Shown: one piece after another, positions 9,038 to 20,968 of the stretch
Layout: each line of letters opens with the position of its first letter
How positions within the stretch are numbered: the first letter of the stretch is position 1
Source: JACRIM01 sp964605185
Lineage (GTDB): Bacteria > Planctomycetota > Phycisphaerae > UBA1845 > UTPLA1
NCBI GenBank assembly: GCA_964605185.1
Contig: CAZSBF010000001.1
Coordinates: 62,001 to 126,000 of the forward strand
Reading direction: 5' to 3'
Length of the DNA: 64,000 nt
Position numbers and translations under genes: made by a program
The notes under the pieces: generated by a model
The model's database searches: none
The model's input: the letters and a program-made list of their open reading frames with translations, nothing else
Told to the model about the DNA's origin: nothing

Positions 9038-11167
9038 ATGCGTTTTCGCGCGCCCACCTGTTTGGCCGTCTGCGTCGTACTTCATGCTATATCACCGGCG
9101 CAGGCCGGCATGGTGGCGTTTAACGACACCTACCAGGTCTTGGCCAACCGCCAGCGTTATGTATCGCTCCGGGCATTCTGCGTTGATGATCTCGACGCTT
9201 CAAACATCGCGGATTCGGATTTGTTTATCTGGGGGGTCACGAAGCAACCGTCGAAGGGGCGGTTGCTGGGTGCCGCTCCAAATCTTGTGTATGTGCCAAA
9301 CGAGGGTTTTAGCGGAGCCGACGAATTCTCATATCGCGTGGAGTACAAGGGGGCGAGCGCTTCCGGGGTAATTCACATAAACGTTGGGGCATCCTATGTG
9401 CCGCCCTTTGGAATTCGAGCTCCGGATTTCGGGGTTACGACGTCGCATCATGAGGTCGCCCGTGCGGCGACATTCGACTATGGACGCGGAGCCGAGCCGT
9501 ATCGATGCACAAAGTCGGGGCCGTACACGCATTACGTGGATGTCGAGCGCGGAAACGACTCAGGCAATCCGCTGGGCACGCCCGACCGGCCACGACGGAC
9601 GATCCCTGCGCAGTCGCTTCCAGCGGGGAGCATCGTCGAAATCCATGGCGAGGCATCGGAACGCGACATCGGAAATGTGATGGAAATCGTCGCATCGAAC
9701 GACGCGTCGGCCAAGCGGCCCGTGTTCATTCGTGGTGCGAGCGCATCAGAGAAGCCGCTGCTTCGGCGCGGGATGCTCATTCGCGGGAATTACGTCGTCG
9801 TCGAGAACATCGACTTTGATTGTTCGCGGCCAGGAAATACGCGGGAATGGATTCTGGTACGGGAGCACCGAACCAGCGCGAATCCGCCCGCATGGGAAAC
9901 ATATCATCATGTGGCCGTTCGACATTGCCGGCTACGCGGCCTTCCGAGCGAACTGTCGGGCGGGGCATGCGGCATTGGGTTTCGCGTCACACACGGCGAG
10001 ATGGGTCCGGGGCTTTCCCCCAATGACGATCGGCATCGCACCGAGTATGGCGTGATCTATGACGTGCGCGTGCATGACTTCGGAAACTGGAAGGGGCGCG
10101 ATTCGAACAGCGATTACATCGGCACTCAGTTCGCCGTGAATTCCCGATACGGGTGGTGCCTCGACAGCGTGTTCGACCATATTCAGGGGGACGGCATCGC
10201 GCTTTCGCGAAACAACGCGCTGAGCGCCCAGGCGCCGTCGCAGGATACCTACGTCGGCGGCAATTACGTTCATCACGTCAAGGAGAACTGCATCGATGTC
10301 AAAATGTCGCGGCGGGCGATCATCTCACAGAACCGGTTCCACACGGCGCGGCTGAGCAATAGCAGCAAGGGCCAGCTCATCAGCATTCTGAATAACGACC
10401 ATTGCGATGCGTGGCCGTATAGCGACGACATCTGGGTTCTTTACAACGACGTGTACGATGGACCGTTCGGCGTCTTGTGCGGGCCGGAGGTGCATCTCGG
10501 GCGCGACCGGAGCCCGCGATTCACGGATGCCCGGGTGTATGTGGTGGGCAACGTGTTTCATCATATTCAACCGTTCGGCGCGACACCTTCGGAGAACTAC
10601 GGATACGCCGTCGGGCAATTTGCACAGGTGCAGGCTCGCGTGGTGAACAATACGTTTTTCCGCTGCGCGAATGGGATTAGTGTCGGGTGCGTGGACGAGT
10701 CCGCGGCCGCAGCGAATCAAAATGCGTCGCTGGCGTCGGTGAACAATCTGTTTCTTGAATCGTATCGAGGAGGCCCGGCCATCATTTCATGTCGTCGCGG
10801 CAAGGCGATGCCGATCATCCGCGAGTTTCGCAGTTGCGTATTTTGGCCGCGCGTCTTGTTGGACATCGGCAGTCGAAAGTTTTACTCGGTGGACGACTTT
10901 GCCCGGGAGTCGAATCCTTCCGGCGTCGCGGGAACTTTGGTCCAGGTGGATCCCGGCATTGCGAATCCGGCATCGCTGGACTTCCGGCCGCCGGCGCGGA
11001 GCCGCATCACCGGAGACGGGGCGGCCGATTCCGTCTATGGTGAATTCAGTCGGCGATTCCCCCGAAGCGACGGATTTCCACCGATCGGCCATGACGCCGA
11101 TGGACGTTCATTCACGACAACGCCGCCGATCGGGGCCTACCTGCCGCGAGTGGCCGAGGGGCGCTGA
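9038..11167 (+). CDS. Secreted right-handed beta-helix protein with N-terminal cadherin/Ig-like domain
   Basis: ATG 9038 is chosen because it begins a signal peptide ending near SPAQA; earlier in-frame starts would overlap the DUF5989 gene and add an Arg-rich stretch. 709 residues. Residues ~25-115 form a cadherin-like Ig fold with the Y-V-P-N-E-G-F-S-G-x-D-x-F-x-Y signature. Next comes a Y-V-D-V-x-x-G-N-D-S-G-N-P-x-G-T motif typical of DUF1565/pectate-lyase-like parallel beta-helices, then repeated short strands with V-N-N-T-F and H-N steps. It lies 34 bases after DUF5989 and may belong to that operon. Probably a polysaccharide-binding or -cleaving exported protein; catalytic residues could not be assigned. 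Confidence 0.82.
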   Translation: MRFRAPTCLAVCVVLHAISPAQAGMVAFNDTYQVLANRQRYVSLRAFCVDDLDASNIADSDLFIWGVTKQPSKGRLLGAAPNLVYVPNEGFSGADEFSYRVEYKGASASGVIHINVGASYVPPFGIRAPDFGVTTSHHEVARAATFDYGRGAEPYRCTKSGPYTHYVDVERGNDSGNPLGTPDRPRRTIPAQSLPAGSIVEIHGEASERDIGNVMEIVASNDASAKRPVFIRGASASEKPLLRRGMLIRGNYVVVENIDFDCSRPGNTREWILVREHRTSANPPAWETYHHVAVRHCRLRGLPSELSGGACGIGFRVTHGEMGPGLSPNDDRHRTEYGVIYDVRVHDFGNWKGRDSNSDYIGTQFAVNSRYGWCLDSVFDHIQGDGIALSRNNALSAQAPSQDTYVGGNYVHHVKENCIDVKMSRRAIISQNRFHTARLSNSSKGQLISILNNDHCDAWPYSDDIWVLYNDVYDGPFGVLCGPEVHLGRDRSPRFTDARVYVVGNVFHHIQPFGATPSENYGYAVGQFAQVQARVVNNTFFRCANGISVGCVDESAAAANQNASLASVNNLFLESYRGGPAIISCRRGKAMPIIREFRSCVFWPRVLLDIGSRKFYSVDDFARESNPSGVAGTLVQVDPGIANPASLDFRPPARSRITGDGAADSVYGEFSRRFPRSDGFPPIGHDADGRSFTTTPPIGAYLPRVAEGR

Positions 11168-11262
11168 TTGCCGTATTCTTCGCCGTTGCCCCGGCGCAGA
11201 AGCAAGGACGCACCCGCGCTGGTCGGCCCTTGAATCACTGACACTCAAGCCCCGCGTCCGCA

Positions 11263-11820
11263 ATGCCAGACGAACTCGAATCCAAAGTAAGAGTCGCCGA
11301 TCACGAGGTCGTCCGTGCACGCCTGACGTCGGCCGGGGCGGAGTATCTCGGCCGTGTGCTGGAGACCAATCGCATTTTCGACGACAAGGCCGGTTCGCTC
11401 CTGGCGAGTGGCTGCGGGCTGCGGGTGCGTGAGTGCCATGTGCTCGATGGCATCGACCGGCCGGCAACGCTGACCTACAAGGGCCCGGTCCGCGACGGCG
11501 TTTTTAAACGACGCACCGAGATCGAAGTGGCCATCGACGATGCGGAAGCGATGACGGAGATCCTCGCGGGCTTGGACTTTTCGCCGCGGATCGTGTTTGA
11601 AAAGCGGCGCGAGTCGTGGCGGCTGAAGGGCTGCGAGGTCGAGCTGGACGAAGTCCCGGGATTGGGCCTGTTCGTGGAGATCGAAGGGCCGAACGAGGAG
11701 GCGATCCAAGGGACGATGAGCTGGTTGGGCCTGGATTCGCACGACTCAATTCGCAGCAGCTATATCGCGATGCTCATGAAAGACGCAATCGGTGCGGGGC
11801 CGTTTGAGTTTCGATTTTGA
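11263..11820 (+). CDS. CYTH domain protein (class IV adenylyl cyclase CyaB / thiamine triphosphatase-like)
   Basis: 185 residues. The N-terminal E4-L-E6-S-K8 matches the E-x-E-x-K signature of CYTH enzymes, followed by R-x-R strands (L-R-V-R-E), a T-Y-K-G-P lysine strand, paired Glu strands (R-T-E-I-E-V, V-E-L-D-E-V) and F-V-E-I-E-G. These line the triphosphate tunnel that binds divalent metal. The arrangement and size resemble CyaB-type proteins; whether it makes cAMP or hydrolyses inorganic or organic triphosphates cannot be decided from sequence. Monocistronic. Confidence 0.87.
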   Translation: MPDELESKVRVADHEVVRARLTSAGAEYLGRVLETNRIFDDKAGSLLASGCGLRVRECHVLDGIDRPATLTYKGPVRDGVFKRRTEIEVAIDDAEAMTEILAGLDFSPRIVFEKRRESWRLKGCEVELDEVPGLGLFVEIEGPNEEAIQGTMSWLGLDSHDSIRSSYIAMLMKDAIGAGPFEFRF

Positions 11821-11937
11821 GCGTGATGTGTCGCCATGCGAGTGGGGGGCCTCGTAGCCTTTGGTTCCGCCTAATACTAACTTGATGGTGTGCCCAGCGG
11901 CGAACGCATTCTGAGCCGCCGGATCGACGCGCGTTAA

Positions 11938-12266
11938 TCACATCGATATGCAGATCTCACCCGGTGGATACGCATACCAATATACGTGACTAAGGTCGCG
12001 AACTCCGGAGACTTCATATTCGAACCAGAGTAAATGGTGAAGCGAAAGTCGAATACGGGAAAGGCGAACGACCGCTTGGCCCTTGTCATCTATCTTGGCT
12101 ACCCTAGCTCTTACACTACAGTTTGAAATCAGGGCCATCGAAAGTACCACGAACAAACTGAAGATTACTCCAAACAATCCGACTTTCAAGACCCGTTTTC
12201 TCCATCGCTCGCCCCTGCTTCGCGTCGCCGCTGGCACGGCCGCATACATCAACGTGTTATCAGGCA

Positions 12267-12267
<1 letters not shown>
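11938..12267 (-). CDS. Small single-pass membrane protein, unknown function
   Basis: 109 residues from ATG 12267; this ATG shares its A with the TGA stop of the aconitase gene (TGATG), which suggests translational coupling. A GTG one codon earlier is also possible. One hydrophobic helix (about residues 28-50) follows an Arg/Lys-rich cytoplasmic segment, and a ~60-residue extracytoplasmic part contains the W-F-E-Y and Y-W-Y-A-Y aromatic clusters. Base composition is clearly A/T-richer than the neighbours, hinting at separate ancestry. No family recognised. Confidence 0.55.
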
Positions 12268-14981
<2,714 letters not shown>

Positions 14982-15120
14982 GGTGACTCCGAGACTTTGG
15001 GGGCGCGGTCGGCGCGCCGATGCCGTGTGATGGTGCGAGCACAGCATTATATGGATAGGGACTGGAGCGGGAAGGACGCCTCATTTGAAGCGTTTGTTCT
15101 TATTCGCGACCCCACCCTCA

Positions 15121-15164
15121 CCCTCCCCTTATCAAGGGGAGGGAATAGGCGGCCCAGCCTATTC
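15121..15164. repeat. Two adjacent hairpins at the 3' end of the trans-sulfuration gene
   Basis: CCCTCCCCTT (15121-15130) and AAGGGGAGGG (15134-15143) form a perfect 10-bp stem with a 3-base loop. Next to it GAATAGGC (15143-15150) and GCCTATTC (15157-15164) form an 8-bp stem that includes the gene's stop codon. No T run follows, so these may be RNA-stabilising structures or a dispersed repeat rather than a classical terminator. Confidence 0.6.
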
Positions 15165-16319
15165 GCCAAGGGCTTGGTAAATATCCGCTTTTAGATCTTC
15201 CACTGTTTCAAGGCCAATGCTGAGACGGATAATCCAGGTCGGCTTGCCGGTGGCCGGATCGGGGGTTTCGATGGGAATCGCAAGGCTCTCGAAGCCGCCC
15301 CAGCTTACGGCGATGCCGAAGAGCTTGAGCGCTTCGACCACTGCGAAGGTGCGTTCGCGCGTGGGATTCTGCAATTGGAAGCTCACGAGGCAGCCGTGGC
15401 CGCGCATCTGTTTTTTCGCAAGGCGAGCCTGCGCGTGCGAGTCGAGGCCTGTGTACCAGACTCGAGCCACGCGGGAATCCATCTCCAACAGTCGAGCGAG
15501 GGTGAGGGCGCTTTTGTAATGGCGATCCATCCGCACGCCGAGGGTGCGCAGGCCGCGAAGCATGAGCCAGCTCGCGAAAGGGTCGGCGATGCCGCCGAGG
15601 AGTTCGCCTTCGAGGGACACGAGTTTGTCGATGCGCTCTCGCGAAGCGACAACGAGGCCGCCAACGAGGTCGCTGTGGCCGCCGATGTATTTTGACGCGG
15701 TGTGCATGACGAGGTCGACGCCGTGGTCGAGCGGGTTCTGGAATAGGGGCGAGGCGTTGGAATTGTCGATGCTGACGGCGATGCCTCGGCTCTTTGCAAG
15801 GGCGACGACCGCGGGCATGTCCTGCACTTCAAAGAAGAAGCTGGACGGCGATTCGAGATGGATGAGCTGGGTGTTGGAGCGGAGGGCGGATTGGAACTGT
15901 TCGATCTCGGTGCCGCGGATGTAGGTCGTTTCGATGTTGAACTTCGGAAGATACTCGGTGAGGAATCGGCGCGTCGGGCCGTAGACCGTATCCACTGTAA
16001 TGACGTGGCCGCCTGTTTTGACGCAGGAAAGGATGCCGGCGGAGATGGCGGCCATGCCACTCGCGAAGGCCCGGCAGGCCTCGCCGAGTTCGAGTTCGGC
16101 GACCTTGGCTTCGAGCAAGGCCGTCGTTGGGTTGGCAACGCGCGTGTAATCGTAGCGGCCGTCGCCCGGGGCTTTGCGAGTGACGAAGGATTCGCAATCA
16201 GGATAGGTGAAGATGCTGCACTGATAGAGAGGCGGCGCGGCAGCGCCGCGCTGGGCCTCGCGGTCCTCGGCATGGTGAACGCAAATAGTTTCGAGCCCGG
16301 GGCGGCGCGGCTGATTCAC
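15159..16319 (-). CDS. Trans-sulfuration PLP enzyme (cystathionine synthase/lyase family)
   Basis: 386 residues. GTG 16319 is chosen because a strong GGGAGGAG lies eight bases upstream; a TTG further up overlaps that site. It belongs to the Cys/Met-metabolism PLP family: the phosphate-binding Y-D-Y-T-R-V-A-N-P-T segment, the F-A-S-G-M-A-A strand, I-D-N-S for the PLP nitrogen, and the Schiff-base Lys in T-A-S-K-Y-I-G-G-H-S-D. The segment E-S-P-S-S-F-F-F-E-V-Q-D-M replaces the usual S-P-T-N-P and is nearer to cystathionine beta-lyases, so the choice between gamma-synthase, beta-lyase and methionine gamma-lyase is open. Its ribosome site is buried in a strong hairpin. Confidence 0.88.
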   Translation of the reverse strand: MNQPRRPGLETICVHHAEDREAQRGAAAPPLYQCSIFTYPDCESFVTRKAPGDGRYDYTRVANPTTALLEAKVAELELGEACRAFASGMAAISAGILSCVKTGGHVITVDTVYGPTRRFLTEYLPKFNIETTYIRGTEIEQFQSALRSNTQLIHLESPSSFFFEVQDMPAVVALAKSRGIAVSIDNSNASPLFQNPLDHGVDLVMHTASKYIGGHSDLVGGLVVASRERIDKLVSLEGELLGGIADPFASWLMLRGLRTLGVRMDRHYKSALTLARLLEMDSRVARVWYTGLDSHAQARLAKKQMRGHGCLVSFQLQNPTRERTFAVVEALKLFGIAVSWGGFESLAIPIETPDPATGKPTWIIRLSIGLETVEDLKADIYQALGE

Positions 16320-16353
16320 GGGAAAGACTCCTCCCAATTGAATGGGAGGAGTC
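16320..16353 (-). promoter_or_regulatory. 11-bp hairpin covering the Shine-Dalgarno site; also terminator-like
   Basis: GACTCCTCCCA at 16326-16336 and TGGGAGGAGTC at 16343-16353 form a perfect 11-bp stem with a 6-base loop. On the minus-strand transcript the 3' arm is exactly the GGGAGGAG ribosome site of the trans-sulfuration gene and the 5' arm is its complement. The stem is followed by TTT and begins 31 bases after the stop of the propeller/dockerin gene, so it could also terminate that transcript. Confidence 0.75.
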
Positions 16354-16384
16354 TAATGGAAAACCATCGCCGCGCTCAGCGGTG

Positions 16385-17500
16385 TCAGGGGCACTGGATA
16401 AGCGTGAGAAACGCGGAGATGTCCAGGCCGTCGGTCGCGCCATCGCCGGTGATGTCGGCATTGGCAGCGTCGCAGTTGGGGTGGCTAATTGCAAAAGCGG
16501 CGGGGTCCACCAGCAATTGGGAAAATCCGTCGAGATCGAGAATGCTCACGACGCCATCGCAATTCGCATCGCCGGTCAGCGGCAGGAACTTGATATAGAC
16601 GACGCCGTTGAGCCCGCCACTGCCGGAAGGCACAAAGGTCCCCAGGGTTGCGCCGTTCACGCCGCTCCATTTGGTGATGGAGTGGTTATTGAGGCTGGCG
16701 ATGTAGAGATTCTTGTCCGGTCCAATGGCCATACCAGTCGGCGCAGGCACGTTCGGCACGAATCGATCGATCCACACGCCGGTCGTGGCGTTGTAGCGCT
16801 GCACGCGACCGCCAAGTTCGTTGTTGACGAGCAGGTCGTTGCATCCGTATCGAAACACAACGGTGCGTGGATTGCGCAGGACGCTGGTGGTTGAACCGAC
16901 ACTGACAAATACGTTGAGGAATGCCCCGCTTGTACCGTCATACCGCAGAACTTGATGCCCGAAATAAGACGGAACATAAAGGTGCCCGCCTGGACCGAAG
17001 ATCGTTCCGTTGTCCGGGCCGTTCAGTCCACCGCTGGCTGCTGTAACAAAAACGTCGATGAATGCGCCCGACGTACCGTTGTAGCGCAGCACCTGGTCGT
17101 TGTCGAAGCTCGCGACATACAGATTGCCGTCGGGACCAAAAATGGCCGCCGTCGGGCCGAGCAACCCGCCGGTCTCATCGACCATCGGAGTGCCGGGGTC
17201 GTCAAAAATGAATTCGTCGATATACGCGAACGTGGTGCGATGGTAGCGCAGAACCTTGTTCGCCTCCTCGCTGCAAACATACAGCAGGCCGTCCGGGCCG
17301 ACCGTCACGCAGATGGGTCCGTTCAGGTCGCCACCGAGCCCGAAGTTCCCCACGTACGCCCCCGTCGTAGCGTCATACCGGTGGACCTGATCGGAGTTAA
17401 AGCCGCAGGCCAGCAGTTCACCGCCGCGGGCGTGAACGCGCTGTGCGGTGCCAAGGGCAACGGCCAAAACACAAACAAGTAGTCGAATCGAGCGAACCAT
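16385..17500 (-). CDS. Secreted NHL/beta-propeller protein with dockerin-like C-terminus
   Basis: 371 residues with a signal peptide (cleavage near RVHARGG). Six or so repeats of ~45 residues carry V-L-R-Y-[DN]-G-T-[ST]-G-A-F-[IL]-[DN]-V-F and G-P-D-G-[NL]-L-Y-V, the pattern of a six-bladed NHL/SMP30-like propeller. The last ~60 residues hold two dockerin-like loops (G-D-A-N-C-D-G, A-D-I-T-G-D-G). Exported; ligand unknown. It is divergent from the ECF sigma gene. Confidence 0.85.
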   Translation of the reverse strand: MVRSIRLLVCVLAVALGTAQRVHARGGELLACGFNSDQVHRYDATTGAYVGNFGLGGDLNGPICVTVGPDGLLYVCSEEANKVLRYHRTTFAYIDEFIFDDPGTPMVDETGGLLGPTAAIFGPDGNLYVASFDNDQVLRYNGTSGAFIDVFVTAASGGLNGPDNGTIFGPGGHLYVPSYFGHQVLRYDGTSGAFLNVFVSVGSTTSVLRNPRTVVFRYGCNDLLVNNELGGRVQRYNATTGVWIDRFVPNVPAPTGMAIGPDKNLYIASLNNHSITKWSGVNGATLGTFVPSGSGGLNGVVYIKFLPLTGDANCDGVVSILDLDGFSQLLVDPAAFAISHPNCDAANADITGDGATDGLDISAFLTLIQCP

Positions 17501-17772
17501 GGATCATCCTCCACTGATTGGCGTGACGCTCGCGTTGACCGGGACCTGGCCGCACGTGGCGCGACCTGTCCGGGCGCGCTGCGATCGCGCGTTTCCGGGT
17601 GTGAGCAACTGCGGAGAACGACTGGATTCAACAGGGGTCAGGGATATACTTAACCGTGACCATCGTGAATGCAGGTTCCGCCATCTGAATCAGCGCAATC
17701 CACCCGTGTGCGCGGCCAATTTTTTTGTACGCCGTGCCTCCCCGTTTTTCGGACCCTCCCGGAGAGTGACCC

Positions 17773-18300
17773 ATGCCGCCGGCCAGCAACGACGCCCTGA
17801 CGCCGGTGGTGCTGCCGACCGAGACCTATGCCTCGCTACGAGCCCTCGCCCGGCGCCATCTTGCGGGTGAACGGGGCAACCACACCCTCCAACCGACGGC
17901 GCTGGCCCACGAGGCATTCCTTCGCGTGTCGGGTGCCACTGCTTCGCAGCCTGAAAACTCGGCAGCGTTCCTGCTCGCGGCGGCGCAGGCGATGCGAAGT
18001 ATCTTGGTTGACCATGCCCGCCGGCGCGCAGCGCTGAAGCGCGGCGGGAATTCGCGGCGGGAGGCGATTGAACCTGATGCACTACCGGCGTTGGAGGCGA
18101 ACGTCGATATCGTTGCATTGGATGAGGCGCTTGATCGGCTGAGAAATCTCGACCCGGAACTTGCTCAGGTCGTTGAGCTTCGTTACTTCGGCGGATTGGG
18201 CGATGCCGAGATTGGCGTTGCGTTGAAATGCTCGACAAGGAGCATCCGCCGGGCGTGGAGCGTGGCGCGGGCATGGCTGGCCCGCGAACTGGATCGTTGA
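17773..18300 (+). CDS. ECF sigma factor (planctomycete Sigma70-ECF type)
   Basis: 175 residues, GGAG about 10 bases before ATG. The N-terminal region 2 contains the T-L-Q-P-T-A-L-x-H-E-A-[FY]-L-R motif characteristic of this ECF group, followed by I-L-V-D-H-A-R-R-R. Region 4 has V-V-E-L-R-Y-F-G-G-L and a helix-turn-helix near C-S-T-R-S-I-R-R. It should direct RNA polymerase to a specific promoter set. The Ser/Thr kinase gene starts 9 bases downstream; in planctomycetes such pairs are common and the kinase is thought to control the sigma factor. Confidence 0.93.
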   Translation: MPPASNDALTPVVLPTETYASLRALARRHLAGERGNHTLQPTALAHEAFLRVSGATASQPENSAAFLLAAAQAMRSILVDHARRRAALKRGGNSRREAIEPDALPALEANVDIVALDEALDRLRNLDPELAQVVELRYFGGLGDAEIGVALKCSTRSIRRAWSVARAWLARELDR

Positions 18301-18309
18301 TACCAAACC

Positions 18310-20904
18310 ATGGACACCGTGACTTGGAAAAAAGTTCGTCGGATTGCCGAAGCGGCGAGCGATTGCGCGCCGCCTCGCCGAGCCCGATTCCTCGATCGCG
18401 CGTGTCGCGGCGATGCCGCGCTACGGCAGGCGGTCGATGAACTCATCGGCCGTGAGCCGCCGGAGGATGACTGGCTCGCCGCACCCGTGCCCGGTGCAGC
18501 GACCCATGCCCTTGCATGGTCGGGCGTGCTGGGAGCAATGACACGGATCGGCCGCTATCGCGTGGACGGTGTCATCGCTGTCGGCGGAATGGGCGTCGTG
18601 CTGAAGGCCGCCGACGATTCGGCGGAACGCCCCGTCACCGTGGCCATCAAGCTGCTCCCCCCCGGGCGCGACTCTCGCAAGATGCTTCGCGCGTTTCGCC
18701 GCGAGCAACGGCTTCTCGACCAGCTCGATCACCCGAACATCGGTCGCATTCTCGAAATGGGTACCTGCGACGATGGACGGCCGTACTTCGTGATGGAGTA
18801 TGTCGATGGGGTGCCGATCGATGAATACGTGCGCACCGGCGCGTTGCCGATGAATGAGCGACTGGAGCTGTTTCGAGCGGTGTGCCTTGCCGTGCACTAT
18901 GCCCACCAGAATCTGATCGTGCATCGCGACCTGAAGCCGGGGAACATCCTCGTGGGCGCGGGCGGCGTGATCAAACTACTCGACTTCGGCATTGCAAAAC
19001 TCCTCTCCGACCAGCCGGCGGCGTCGGCCACTGAAACCATGATGGACGCCATGACGCCGCGCTACAGCAGCCCGGAACAGATTCGCGGCGAACCGATTTC
19101 GACCGCGACGGATATTTACTCGCTGGGTGTCGTGCTTTATGAGTTGATTGCCGGGCGGTTGCCATACGACCTCGGCGGCGCATCGCGCTACGAAGTCGAG
19201 CGAGTCATTAGTGAGCAGAATCCGATCGCGCCGAGCGCGGCCCATCGAAACGCCCATCCGAACGCGCGGCTGCCTCGCTATCTTGCCCTCGATCGCATCG
19301 TTGCCATGGCCATGCACAAGGAACCGCGCCGGCGATATGCCTCAGCCGAGCAACTGGCCGAGGACATTCGGCGCTACCTCGACGGTTCCACGGTCATGGC
19401 CTACAAGGCGGGGCGATTCGAGCGGTCCCTGACCATTCTTCGCAAGCATCGAATCGCGTTCGGCGTCGCTGCGGCTTCGTTCGTGATCATCAGCGGACTC
19501 GCCATCTCGTCGGCACTGTCGGCGCGCACCGCAAATATTGCCCGCGAACGCGAAGCGCGGGCAAGACAGGTCTCGCAGAAAATCAACGGCGTCATGACCG
19601 AGTTGCTCGCCCTCGCCGGGCCCACGCACCTCGGGGCGACGCCCGCAGGCCTGCATGTGCTGGAAGAGGCTTCGACGCTGACCGCGCGAGAATTGGCCGA
19701 CCAGCCTGAGGTGGCCGCCGGAATTCACCAACAGATCGGCACGACCTACAACAGTCTGCGACGCCGTAGCGAGGCGATTCGGAGCTATCGACAGGCCATT
19801 GAGTGCTATCGACGGAGCGAGCCTGTTGATCGGGCGAAGCTTGCCGACAGTCTGGTTTCGCTCGGGTCCGCGCTGTGTTTCCGAGACGACGAGGAAGGCC
19901 TCCCACTGCAACGCGAAGCCCTGGCCATCCGACGGGAGCTTTTCGGCGAGGAGCACCTTCTCGTCGCCCAAAGCCTTCACGCCGTCGCGTTTGCCTTGAC
20001 GCGATGCGCACGGCCGGCGCGGTACGACGAAGCCGAAGGGCTCTATCGCCAGGCGCTGGCGATGCGACAACGACTCGGCGCAGGAGAATCAGACGCGGCC
20101 GCCGAGAATCTACACGCCATCGCCGCACTTCTTCGACACCAGGGCAAGCTGAAGGCGTCGGCCGATCAATATGAACTGGCCCTTGCATTGAGCCGACGAG
20201 CGCTCCCACCGTTGGACACACAACTCATCAATTGCATCGAAGACTACGCACATTGCCTGACGGACCTCGGGCGGCTGGATCGCGCGGAGGAATTGCTGCG
20301 GGAGTCGATGGCGCTCAACGCCCAAGCCATGGGCGAGGCGGCGACCGTGGTACCCCTCACGTATTTGGTAGATGTCTCCTGTGCACGCGGAGGTCGTGCA
20401 ACGGCATGGCGCAATCTGCACTTGGCATTGGCCCGGTTTGGACGAACCGCGATGCCGCAATCCGGTGACTCGGCCGCGACGCGGTGGCGCGCCTTGATGG
20501 AGCGATTTGAGGCGCAACCCAGCGCGGCGATGCCCGAGGCGTATGGGGAGTTCATCGCGCTGGCGCCCGTGGCCTACTCACCCAGCGCCCTATCGCCTGC
20601 ACTTTACGCCAGTCTTCTCGATCAAACCGCCGAACTGCTTGCGGGTGATGGCCACGCAGCGATGGCCGAGCGATTGGCACGCGAAACGCTGCGGACGGTC
20701 GACACGCATGACCCCGCCAGCAAGATGACGCGTGTGCGTTATTGCCGCACGCTGGCGGACGCCTTGATCGGACTGGGCAGAACCGACGAGGCTCGCACGC
20801 TGCTTGTCGACGTGGAATCGGCCCTGCGAGCCACCCGTGGGCCCAACCACCGCGAAACCCAGACCGTCGCCCGGCGACTGGCGGACCTCGCCGCGAAAGG
20901 CTGA
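18310..20904 (+). CDS. Membrane Ser/Thr protein kinase with TPR tail
   Basis: 864 residues. A ~75-residue helical N-terminal extension precedes the kinase domain: G-G-M-G glycine loop, VAIK with Lys114, catalytic H-R-D at 205-207 followed by L-K-P-G-N, D-F-G at 225-227, and S-P-E-Q in place of A-P-E. One transmembrane helix lies near residues 380-400, then a long extracytoplasmic or periplasmic region of tetratricopeptide-like repeats (Y-R-Q-A-[IL]-x-[MC], E-A-x-x-L-Y). All catalytic residues are present. It is co-transcribed with the ECF sigma gene and is probably its sensor and regulator; the signal is unknown. Confidence 0.94.
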   Translation: MDTVTWKKVRRIAEAASDCAPPRRARFLDRACRGDAALRQAVDELIGREPPEDDWLAAPVPGAATHALAWSGVLGAMTRIGRYRVDGVIAVGGMGVVLKAADDSAERPVTVAIKLLPPGRDSRKMLRAFRREQRLLDQLDHPNIGRILEMGTCDDGRPYFVMEYVDGVPIDEYVRTGALPMNERLELFRAVCLAVHYAHQNLIVHRDLKPGNILVGAGGVIKLLDFGIAKLLSDQPAASATETMMDAMTPRYSSPEQIRGEPISTATDIYSLGVVLYELIAGRLPYDLGGASRYEVERVISEQNPIAPSAAHRNAHPNARLPRYLALDRIVAMAMHKEPRRRYASAEQLAEDIRRYLDGSTVMAYKAGRFERSLTILRKHRIAFGVAAASFVIISGLAISSALSARTANIAREREARARQVSQKINGVMTELLALAGPTHLGATPAGLHVLEEASTLTARELADQPEVAAGIHQQIGTTYNSLRRRSEAIRSYRQAIECYRRSEPVDRAKLADSLVSLGSALCFRDDEEGLPLQREALAIRRELFGEEHLLVAQSLHAVAFALTRCARPARYDEAEGLYRQALAMRQRLGAGESDAAAENLHAIAALLRHQGKLKASADQYELALALSRRALPPLDTQLINCIEDYAHCLTDLGRLDRAEELLRESMALNAQAMGEAATVVPLTYLVDVSCARGGRATAWRNLHLALARFGRTAMPQSGDSAATRWRALMERFEAQPSAAMPEAYGEFIALAPVAYSPSALSPALYASLLDQTAELLAGDGHAAMAERLARETLRTVDTHDPASKMTRVRYCRTLADALIGLGRTDEARTLLVDVESALRATRGPNHRETQTVARRLADLAAKG

Positions 20905-20968
20905 CCGCACCCTGCGATTGCCCGGATGAGAATTCACCGGTCTGCCCTTACCATGATCATCAACGATC

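Noticed and set aside
11821..11937. Searched for an acnA 3'-end copy beyond the small membrane protein
   Set aside because: No matching stretch; the gene instead overlaps acnA by one base.
17636..17661. GGTCA-16-TGACC dyad around TATACT before the ECF sigma gene
   Set aside because: Short arms and no matching -35 box; could be chance, so it is not listed as a feature.
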